Source: Mesorhizobium sp.
GTDB lineage: Bacteria > Pseudomonadota > Alphaproteobacteria > Rhizobiales > Rhizobiaceae
Direction: 5' to 3'
Assembly: GCA_030698645.1 (NCBI GenBank)
Contig: JAUYMV010000558.1
Span: forward strand, 1-6,581
Length of the DNA stretch: 6,581 bases
Positions within the stretch are counted from its first letter, which is position 1. Each line of letters starts with the position of its first letter. Position numbers and translations under genes: made by a program. This document shows, piece after piece, positions 1 through 5,408 of the stretch. Under the pieces are notes generated by a model. It made no database searches, was not told where the DNA came from, and worked only from the letters and a program-made list of their open reading frames with translations.

Positions 1-154
1 TCTCGGTCGGCGTGAACTGCTTCAGCTCCAGCCAGAGCGGGAAATAAGGCATATGGATGCCGTTCGGGATGAAGATTCAGGCATAGAGGAACGCCAGCCT
101 CAGCTCGAAATGGCGCGGCTTGACCTGCTGGTCGGGGCGAAGGGGAGGCAGCAT
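1..154 (-). pseudogene. MFS transporter, N-terminal fragment interrupted by an in-frame TGA
   Basis: Reading the minus strand from the ATG at 154-152 gives a short basic, proline-rich leader, then LRLAFLYA, then TGA at 79-77 (codon 26). The same frame continues as IFIPNGIHMPYFPLWLE and on to the window edge. The hydrophobic stretch followed by a PYFPLWLE-type segment is what I know from the first transmembrane helix and first loop of major facilitator transporters of the 3-phenylpropionate/nucleoside-permease-like group. The stop falls inside helix 1. Restarting at the next in-frame ATG (52-50, codon 35) would lose about half of that helix, and I see no Shine-Dalgarno before it. The ATG at 154 also lacks a clear Shine-Dalgarno; an in-frame TTG at 169-167 is an alternative start. 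Most of the gene lies outside the window, so further damage cannot be judged. A sequencing error or true decay are both possible. The family call rests on about 50 residues and on memory, without a search. Confidence 0.55.
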
Positions 155-273
155 CGCGGGACGGGACAAGCCGGCTTGGGAACGGTGAAAGGACCCCGCC
201 CTACCATGCGCCGCGGCACAGGGCTACGGTGCGCCCCTTGCCAGCTTCCCGCGGTCGGTTGTTCCAGTTGCGC

Positions 274-1086
274 TCAGGCGGCTTCGGCCGGCAGGAGGAC
301 CGGAACCAATTCGTCCCGCTCGACGGGCGCGCCCGAGGTGATCTTCGCCCAGGTGAGGATTTCGAAGCTGCCATCGAAATTCTCGGCGACCGCCGTGCAG
401 CTTTCGACCCAGTCGCCGGTGTTGATGTAGTGCACACCCTTGATCGTCTCGATCGTCGCGTGGTGGATATGGCCGCAGATGATGCCGTCCACCTCGCTGA
501 GGCGCCCCTCCTCGGCGACGATGTCCTGGAATGCGCTGATGAAGCTGACCGCGCGCTTGACCCTGACCTTGGCCCACGACGAGAACGACCAATACGACAG
601 GCCGAAGCGGTGGCGCACCCAGGCGACCACGCGGTTGACGACGATGGCGGTGTCGTAGGCCTTGTCGCCCAGATAGGCGAGCCAGCGGAAATTGTGCACG
701 ATGCCGTCGAACTGGTCGCCATGGATGACCAGGTAGCGGCGACCGTCCGCGGTCTCGTGGACGATCCGGTCGACGACCTCCACGCCGCCGAAATGCACAC
801 CCTGGAAGGAGCGCAGGAACTCGTCGTGATTGCCGGCGACGTAGATCACCTTGGTGCCCTTGCGCGCCTTGCGCAGGATCTTCTGGACGACGTCGTTGTG
901 CGACTGCGGCCAGTGCCACGAGCGCCTGAGCCGCCAGCCATCGACGATGTCGCCGACGAGGTAGATCGTATCGGCTTCGTTGTGGCGCAGGAAATCGATC
1001 AGGAATTCCGCCTTGGCGACCCTGGAGCCGAGGTGGACGTCGGAAATGAAGAGTGTGCGGAAGGTTTTCGGGTGATCGCTGGACAT
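274..1086 (-). CDS. LpxH-like calcineurin-type metallophosphoesterase (COG2908, UDP-2,3-diacylglucosamine diphosphatase family)
   Basis: A 270-residue protein with the full set of calcineurin-like dimetal motifs: SDVHLG (Asp16, His18), GDIVDG (Asp46), GNHDE (Asn86, His87), IHGD (His122) and GHIHHA (His206, His208), followed by INTGDWVES near residue 222. This order and the length match the LpxH/COG2908 family (E. coli LpxH is about 240 residues). LpxH cleaves UDP-2,3-diacylglucosamine to lipid X and UMP at the inner membrane during lipid A synthesis. Alphaproteobacteria usually carry the unrelated LpxI for this step, so the substrate here is uncertain and it may act on another pyrophosphate or lipid-linked compound. 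No signal peptide is seen; it should be cytoplasmic or peripheral. I chose the ATG at 1086-1084 because the family fold begins almost at once (KTFRTLFISD). An upstream in-frame ATG at 1128-1126 would add 14 residues but has no Shine-Dalgarno. The gene is divergent from the SDR gene. Confidence 0.88.
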   Translation of the reverse strand: MSSDHPKTFRTLFISDVHLGSRVAKAEFLIDFLRHNEADTIYLVGDIVDGWRLRRSWHWPQSHNDVVQKILRKARKGTKVIYVAGNHDEFLRSFQGVHFGGVEVVDRIVHETADGRRYLVIHGDQFDGIVHNFRWLAYLGDKAYDTAIVVNRVVAWVRHRFGLSYWSFSSWAKVRVKRAVSFISAFQDIVAEEGRLSEVDGIICGHIHHATIETIKGVHYINTGDWVESCTAVAENFDGSFEILTWAKITSGAPVERDELVPVLLPAEAA

Positions 1087-1147
1087 GTCTGACCCCAAGC
1101 TTCGTCCCCAACGCCTGCCATGATTCATGTCACAGACGTATGACGGG

Positions 1148-1177
1148 TTGAGCTTTGCGGTCGCGGTGGGTTACCTA
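1148..1177 (+). promoter_or_regulatory. Possible promoter for the SDR gene
   Basis: In the divergent intergenic region, TTGAGC (1148-1153) is followed after 17-18 bp by TTACCT/TACCTA (1171-1177). This is a loose match to the housekeeping sigma factor pattern, with a good -35 core and a poor -10. It lies 27 bp before the SDR start, which leaves room for a short leader holding the ribosome binding site. The match is weak enough to arise by chance. No convincing promoter for the minus-strand phosphoesterase was found in the same gap. Confidence 0.22.
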
Positions 1178-1190
1178 GCGCCAGAAAATC

Positions 1191-1196
1191 AGGGAG
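1191..1196 (+). promoter_or_regulatory. Ribosome binding site of the SDR gene
   Basis: AGGGAG lies 7 bp upstream of the ATG at 1204 and fixes that start; the SDR fold begins directly after it. Confidence 0.7.
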
Positions 1197-1203
1197 CGCG
1201 GCG

Positions 1204-1983
1204 ATGGATCTCGGACTGAAGGGCAAGAAGGCGATCGTCTGCGCGTCGAGCCGCGGGCTCGGGCGCGGCTGCGCGATGGCGCTGGCCGACGCCGGCTGCG
1301 ACCTCGTGCTGAACGGGCGCGACCCGGAAGCGCTCGCGCGCACGGCCACCGAGATCCGCGCCCTGTTCGGCGTCGACGTCATCGAGATCCTGGCCGACGT
1401 CTCCACCCCGGAGGGCCAGAAGAAACTGCTCGCCGCCTGCCCGCAGCCCGACATCCTGGTCAACAACAATGGCGGCCCGCCGCCGCGCGACTTCCGCAAG
1501 CTCGACCGTCAGGCGATGCTGGAGGGCGTCACGCAGAACATGATCACGCCGATCGAGCTGATCCAGGCGGTCATCGACGGCATGGCCGAGCGCGGTTTCG
1601 GCCGCATCGTCAACATCACCTCGCTATCGGTCTACATGTCGATCCCCGGCCTCGACCTGTCGTCCGGCGCGCGCGCCGGCCTGACCTCGTTCCTCGCCGG
1701 CGTCGCCCGCACCGTGGTCAACCGCAACGTGACCATCAACAACATGCTGCCCGGCAAGCTCGACACCGACCGCATCCGCAACACGACGCGCTTCGCGGCG
1801 GAGAAGGCCGGCATCAGCGAGGCGGAGTATGCCAAGCGCCAGGCAACCGAGATTCCCGCCGGGCGGCTCGGCACGGCCGAGGAGTTCGGCAAGGCCTGCG
1901 CCTTCCTCTGCTCGGCGCATTCGGGCTACATCACCGGCCAGAACCTGCGCATTGACGGCGGATTGTACTCAAGCGCATTTTGA
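1204..1983 (+). CDS. SDR-fold oxidoreductase-like protein with non-canonical active site (FabG-like, atypical subgroup)
   Basis: A 259-residue protein of normal length for a classical short-chain dehydrogenase/reductase. The Rossmann start is KKAIVCASSRGLGRG (residues 8-22), a variant of TGxxxGxG in which the first positions read ASS. The usual NNAG is NNNGGPPP (87-94). Asn112 and Ser140 fit the catalytic Asn and Ser, but thirteen residues after Ser140, where Tyr is expected, there is Ser153, and Arg157 replaces the usual Lys (segment LSSGARAGL). The C-terminus has the common GQNLRIDGG element. A known SDR subgroup described as beta-ketoacyl-ACP-reductase-like with an imperfect nucleotide motif and tetrad shows these features, including the GGPPP stretch, so this is probably a family trait and not a damaged gene. 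The reaction is unknown: it may be a reductase using other residues, or a non-redox NAD(P) binder. It lies 61 bp before the FAH-family gene on the same strand. Confidence 0.88.
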   Translation: MDLGLKGKKAIVCASSRGLGRGCAMALADAGCDLVLNGRDPEALARTATEIRALFGVDVIEILADVSTPEGQKKLLAACPQPDILVNNNGGPPPRDFRKLDRQAMLEGVTQNMITPIELIQAVIDGMAERGFGRIVNITSLSVYMSIPGLDLSSGARAGLTSFLAGVARTVVNRNVTINNMLPGKLDTDRIRNTTRFAAEKAGISEAEYAKRQATEIPAGRLGTAEEFGKACAFLCSAHSGYITGQNLRIDGGLYSSAF

Positions 1984-1990
1984 CCGCACC

Positions 1991-2018
1991 TGAATCGGTT
2001 TCTGAAGACGCTGATTCA
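1991..2018. repeat. Inverted repeat between SDR and FAH genes
   Basis: TGAATC (1991-1996) and GATTCA (2013-2018) are perfect inverted arms. In RNA the stem could extend inward by a G-U and a G-C pair (G1997/T2012, G1998/C2011), leaving a loop of about 12 bases. It lies in the 61 bp gap, 7 bp after the SDR stop and 14 bp before the FAH ribosome binding site. No run of T follows, so it is not a normal intrinsic terminator. It could be an mRNA processing or stability hairpin, or an operator for a dimeric regulator. Six-bp arms can also arise by chance. Confidence 0.35.
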
Positions 2019-2031
2019 AGATCGGAAACCT

Positions 2032-2038
2032 GGAGGGG
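2032..2038 (+). promoter_or_regulatory. Ribosome binding site of the FAH-family gene
   Basis: GGAGGGG ends 6 bp before the ATG at 2045. It is the strongest Shine-Dalgarno in the window and decides the start. Confidence 0.8.
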
Positions 2039-2044
2039 AAGTTC

Positions 2045-2890
2045 ATGAAATTGCTGCGTTTTGGGAAGAAGGGCAAGGAGAATCCCGGGGTCGTGGACAA
2101 GGGCGGGGTGGTGCGCGACGTCTCGTCGATCGTCTCGGATTTCGGCCCGGAGACCATTTCGCCAGCCCTGCTGCGGGCGCTGAAGAAGGCCGATCTCTCC
2201 GCCCTGCCCGCCGCGCCGAAGAACGCCCGCATCGGCTCGGCCGTCGCGCGCACCGGCCATTTCATCGCGATCGGCCTCAACTATGCCGACCACGCCGCCG
2301 AAACCGGCGCGCCAATTCCCAAGGAGCCGATCGTCTTCTCCAAGGCGCCGAGCTGCCTGTCCGGTCCGAATGACGACGTACTGCTGCCCAAGGGCTCGAA
2401 GAAGTCCGACTGGGAGGTCGAACTCGCGATAATCATCGGCAAGACCTGCGATTACGTCAGCGAGGACGACGCGCTGTCGCATGTCTTCGGCTACGCGCTC
2501 TGCAACGACGTTTCCGAGCGCGAATACCAGACCGAGCGCGGCGGCCAGTGGATCAAGGGCAAGAGCGCGCCGACCTTCGGGCCGCTCGGCCCGTGGATCG
2601 TCACCGCCGACGAGATCAAGGACCCGCAGAAGCTCGACATGTTCCTCGACGTGAACGGCAAGCGCGCGCAGACGGGCAACACCGCGACGATGATCTTCAC
2701 CGTGAAGCAGATCGTCTCCTACCTTTCGCAGTTCATGGTGCTGGAACCCGGCGACGTCATCACCACCGGTACGCCGCCCGGCGTCGGCCTCGGCATGAAG
2801 CCGCCGAAATTCCTCAAGAACGGCGACGAGATGCATCTTGGCATCGCCGGCCTCGGCGAGCAGCGACAGAAGGTCGTCGCCCGCGCCTGA
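2045..2890 (+). CDS. Fumarylacetoacetate hydrolase family protein (COG0179; 2,4-diketo-3-deoxy sugar acid hydrolase-like)
   Basis: A 281-residue enzyme with the N-terminal MKLLRFG element, GLNYADHAAETG (78-89), and the FAH-fold catalytic core from about residue 70 to the end. The metal-binding set reads WEVELA (Glu124, Glu126) with Asp155 in CNDVSER. The lysine-containing GQWIKGKS segment (167-174), FGPLGPW (178-184) and TGTPPGVG (241-248) complete the family pattern. Members act on 2-keto or 2,4-diketo acids using Mg or Mn: hydrolysis of acylpyruvates, decarboxylation or isomerisation of hydroxyheptadienedioate, or cleavage of 2,4-diketo-3-deoxy-fuconate/rhamnonate to pyruvate and lactate. 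Overall the sequence most resembles, from memory, the last group; many such proteins are labelled ureidoglycolate lyase in databases, often without proof. No signal peptide is seen, so it is cytoplasmic. It sits between the SDR gene and the malic enzyme gene with gaps of 61 and 53 bp and is probably co-transcribed with at least one of them. Confidence 0.92.
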   Translation: MKLLRFGKKGKENPGVVDKGGVVRDVSSIVSDFGPETISPALLRALKKADLSALPAAPKNARIGSAVARTGHFIAIGLNYADHAAETGAPIPKEPIVFSKAPSCLSGPNDDVLLPKGSKKSDWEVELAIIIGKTCDYVSEDDALSHVFGYALCNDVSEREYQTERGGQWIKGKSAPTFGPLGPWIVTADEIKDPQKLDMFLDVNGKRAQTGNTATMIFTVKQIVSYLSQFMVLEPGDVITTGTPPGVGLGMKPPKFLKNGDEMHLGIAGLGEQRQKVVARA

Positions 2891-2928
2891 GCGGTACCGG
2901 GCGGACGCCGTCGCGACACGGACGAAAC

Positions 2929-2934
2929 AGGGGA
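2929..2934 (+). promoter_or_regulatory. Ribosome binding site of the malic enzyme gene
   Basis: AGGGGA lies 9 bp before the ATG at 2944. It supports this start over the much longer open frame reaching back to 2548, whose first 132 codons overlap the FAH gene in another frame. Confidence 0.65.
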
Positions 2935-2943
2935 ACGACGCCC

Positions 2944-5268
2944 ATGACAGCCAAGACGGACGAGGCGCGCCTCTCCGAACTCGACGAGGCGGCGCTCTTC
3001 TACCATCGCCATCCGGTGCCGGGAAAGCTCGAGATCCAGGCGACCAAGCCGCTCGGCAACCAGCGCGACCTGGCGCTGGCCTACTCGCCGGGCGTCGCCG
3101 CCCCGTGCCTCGCCATCCGCGACGATCCCTCGACGGCAGCGCTCTACACGGGCCGCGCCAACCTGGTCGGCGTCGTCTCCAACGGCTCGGCCGTGCTCGG
3201 TCTCGGCAATATCGGCCCGCTCGCCTCCAAGCCGGTGATGGAAGGCAAGGCGGTCCTCTTCAAGAAGTTCGCCGGCATCGACGTCTTCGACATCGAGATC
3301 GACGCGCCGGGGATCGATGCGATGGTGCAGGCGATCGCCGCGCTGGAGCCGACCTTCGGCGGCATCAACCTTGAGGACATCAAGTCGCCGGAATGCTTCG
3401 AGGTCGAGGAGCAGCTCAAGGCGCGGATGGCGATCCCGGTCTTCCACGACGACCAGCACGGCACAGCAATCATCGTCGCCGCGGCCGTCCTGAACGGGCT
3501 GGAAGTCGCGGGCAAGACCCTGCCGGACGCGAAGATCGTCACGTCCGGCGCGGGCGCTGCCGCGCTCGCCTGCCTCAACCTGCTCGTCGCGCTCGGCGCG
3601 AAGCGCGAGAACATCTGGGTCACCGACCGCTACGGCGTCGCCCATGTCGGCCGCGTCGAGGAGATGGACCGCTGGAAGGACCCCTATGTGAAGGAGACGG
3701 CGACGCGCACGCTTGCCGATGTCATCGGCGGCGCGGACGTCTTCCTCGGCCTGTCGGCCGCCGGCGTGCTGAAGCCCGAGCTTCTCGCCGGCATGGCGAA
3801 AAAGCCGCTGATCATGGCGCTCGCCAATCCGACGCCCGAGATCATGCCCGACCTGGCGCGCGCGGCGCGCCCCGACGCCATGATCTGCACCGGGCGGTCG
3901 GATTTTCCCAACCAGGTCAACAACGTCATCTGCTTTCCCTACATCTTCCGCGGCGCGCTCGACTGCGGCGCGACCGCGATCAACGAGGAGATGAAGATGG
4001 CGGCCGTGCGCGCCATCGCGGCACTCGCCCGCGAGGAGCCATCGGACGTGGCCGCGCGCGCCTATTCCGGCGAGACGCCGATCTTCGGACCGGATTTCCT
4101 GATCCCCTCGCCCTTCGATCCGCGCCTGATCCTGCGTATCGCGCCGGCTGTCGCGAGGGCGGCGATGGACACCGGCGTCGCCACGCGCCCGATCGATGAC
4201 ATGGACGCCTATGTCGACAAGCTGACTCGCTTCATCTTCCGCTCCGGCCTGGTCATGAAGCCGGTCTTCGCCGCCGCCCGCAATGCGGCCCGCAAGCGCG
4301 TCATCTTCGCCGATGGCGAGGACGAGCGCGTCTTGCGCGCCGCCCAGGTCGTGCTCGAGGAAGGCATCGCCAGACCGATTATCATCGGCCGGCCGCACGT
4401 CATCGACGTGCGCCTGCGCCGCTACGGCCTGCGCATCCGTCCCGAAACGGATTTCGAGATCGTCAATCCCGAAGACGATCCGCGCTATCGCGACTATGTC
4501 GACCTGCGTATCCAGTTCGCCGGCCGGCGCGGGGTGACGCAGGAAGCGGCGCGCACCATGGTGCGCACCGATTCGACCGTGATCGCGGCGCTAGCGCTCA
4601 GGCGCGGCGACGCCGATGCGATGATCTGCGGCCTGGAAGGCCGCTTCGAGCGCCATCTGCGCCACGTCAACCTGATCATCGGCGCCCGCGCCGACGTCAA
4701 ATACAAGGAGCTATCCGCCCTCTCCATGCTGATCTCGCCGCGCGGCGCGACCTTCTTCACCGACACCTATGTGACGGTCGACCCGAGCGCCGACGAGATC
4801 GCCGAGATGACAGTGCTTGCCGCCGAGGCGATCAGCCGCTTCGGCATGGTGCCCAAGGCCGCTCTCCTGTCGCACTCCAACTTCGGCTCGCGGGACAGTC
4901 CGAGCGCGCTCAAGATGCGCGAGGCGGCCGCCATCCTGCGTCGCATCGCGCCCGAGCTCGAATGCGATGGCGAGATGCACGGCGATTCGGCGCTGTCGGA
5001 AGAACTGCGCCGCCGCGTCTTCCCGCACGCGACCCTGAAAGGCGAGGCCAATCTGCTGGTATTCCCGAACCTCGACTCCGCCAACATCGCGCTGACCACG
5101 GTCAAGGCGATGACCGACGCGCTGCATGTCGGGCCGATCCTGCTCGGCACCGAATGCCCGGCGCACATCCTGACGCCGTCCGTCACCTCTCGCGGCGTCG
5201 TCAACATGACGGCGCTCGCCGTCGTCGAGGCGTCGCAGGAGGCGCATGGCCCAGTCAAGAGGCCGTGA
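2944..5268 (+). CDS. maeB: Malic enzyme with C-terminal phosphotransacetylase-like domain (MaeB/DME/TME type)
   Basis: A 774-residue two-domain protein that decarboxylates L-malate to pyruvate and CO2 with NAD(P). The malic enzyme part (about 1-430) has YSPGVA (Tyr47), the GKAVLFKKF segment with the likely catalytic Lys102, NLEDIKSP (Glu144, Asp145) and FHDDQHGTA (Asp169, Asp170) for the divalent metal, the Rossmann motif SGAGAAAL (201-208) with Asp228 after the second strand, and ANPTPEI (294-300) and [12 protein letters not shown] (326-337). Residues from about 440 to 765 form a PTA_PTB-like domain, ending in [13 protein letters not shown] and [12 protein letters not shown]. Length matches rhizobial DME (NAD) and TME (NADP), about 760-770 residues. 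In Sinorhizobium meliloti the PTA-like part was reported to lack phosphotransacetylase activity; such domains are thought to help oligomerise and to sense acetyl-CoA. The segment IWVTDRYGV looks, from memory, closer to the NAD-type DME than to MaeB/TME, but cofactor choice is unproven. The symbol denotes the architecture only. Confidence 0.96.
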   Translation: MTAKTDEARLSELDEAALFYHRHPVPGKLEIQATKPLGNQRDLALAYSPGVAAPCLAIRDDPSTAALYTGRANLVGVVSNGSAVLGLGNIGPLASKPVMEGKAVLFKKFAGIDVFDIEIDAPGIDAMVQAIAALEPTFGGINLEDIKSPECFEVEEQLKARMAIPVFHDDQHGTAIIVAAAVLNGLEVAGKTLPDAKIVTSGAGAAALACLNLLVALGAKRENIWVTDRYGVAHVGRVEEMDRWKDPYVKETATRTLADVIGGADVFLGLSAAGVLKPELLAGMAKKPLIMALANPTPEIMPDLARAARPDAMICTGRSDFPNQVNNVICFPYIFRGALDCGATAINEEMKMAAVRAIAALAREEPSDVAARAYSGETPIFGPDFLIPSPFDPRLILRIAPAVARAAMDTGVATRPIDDMDAYVDKLTRFIFRSGLVMKPVFAAARNAARKRVIFADGEDERVLRAAQVVLEEGIARPIIIGRPHVIDVRLRRYGLRIRPETDFEIVNPEDDPRYRDYVDLRIQFAGRRGVTQEAARTMVRTDSTVIAALALRRGDADAMICGLEGRFERHLRHVNLIIGARADVKYKELSALSMLISPRGATFFTDTYVTVDPSADEIAEMTVLAAEAISRFGMVPKAALLSHSNFGSRDSPSALKMREAAAILRRIAPELECDGEMHGDSALSEELRRRVFPHATLKGEANLLVFPNLDSANIALTTVKAMTDALHVGPILLGTECPAHILTPSVTSRGVVNMTALAVVEASQEAHGPVKRP

Positions 5269-5293
5269 CCGCGCGCCCGCGGCTTCGCCTCAA

Positions 5294-5322
5294 TTGGGGG
5301 TTAACCGGATGTGCGGTATTGT
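5294..5322 (+). promoter_or_regulatory. Possible promoter upstream of the DUF2865-like gene
   Basis: TTGGGG (5294-5299) and TATTGT (5317-5322) are separated by 17 bp, a fair match to a housekeeping promoter. Transcription would start near 5330, about 80 bases before the ATG at 5409. It begins 26 bp after the malic enzyme stop and has no clear terminator in front of it, so read-through is also possible. A TTAACC at 5301-5306 lies in the spacer; it resembles a CtrA half-site, but no second half-site is spaced correctly. Confidence 0.35.
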
Positions 5323-5408
5323 GGGCAGCGATTCAGCATAGCATTCAGGCAGGGTTCATCCCCCCGCGCGTAAGGTGCACCGTCGAAATCAGGGCAGCAA
5401 GCAAGCGG

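Noticed and set aside
155..273. Gap between the broken transporter and the phosphoesterase, checked for a terminator, promoter or small gene
   Set aside because: Only short palindromes such as GCCGCGGC and weak pairings were seen. A minus-strand ATG at 207-205 opens a short frame that meets a stop near 106 and has no recognisable product.
229..1092. Plus-strand open frame (287 codons) opposite the phosphoesterase
   Set aside because: It mirrors the phosphoesterase gene and shows only Asp/Ala/Val-rich composition; the minus strand has all metal-binding motifs.
1931..2836. Minus-strand open frame (301 codons) opposite the FAH gene
   Set aside because: It has no recognisable domain and lies wholly over a well-supported gene; it is an effect of GC-rich codon use.
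2548..2943. Upstream 132-codon extension of the malic enzyme frame
   Set aside because: It overlaps the FAH gene in another frame, is Arg-rich without domain signal, and the ATG at 2944 has its own Shine-Dalgarno and begins the family's normal N-terminus.
2719..4398. Long minus-strand open frame (559 codons) opposite the FAH and malic enzyme genes
   Set aside because: Its product is Arg/Asp/Gly/Ala-rich low-complexity sequence typical of antisense frames in GC-rich genes, while the opposite strand encodes clear enzyme motifs.
5269..5282. Possible terminator after the malic enzyme gene (CCGCG/CGCGG arms)
   Set aside because: The stem is 5 bp with a 4-base loop and no T-run follows; GC-rich DNA gives many such pairs.
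5331..5348. Direct repeat ATTCAG ... ATTCAG in the leader of the DUF2865-like gene
   Set aside because: Six bases repeated at a 12 bp step without flanking conservation is too short to call an operator.
5319..5408. In-frame upstream TTG start for the DUF2865-like protein
   Set aside because: It would put about 30 residues before the signal peptide and would start inside the candidate -10 element.
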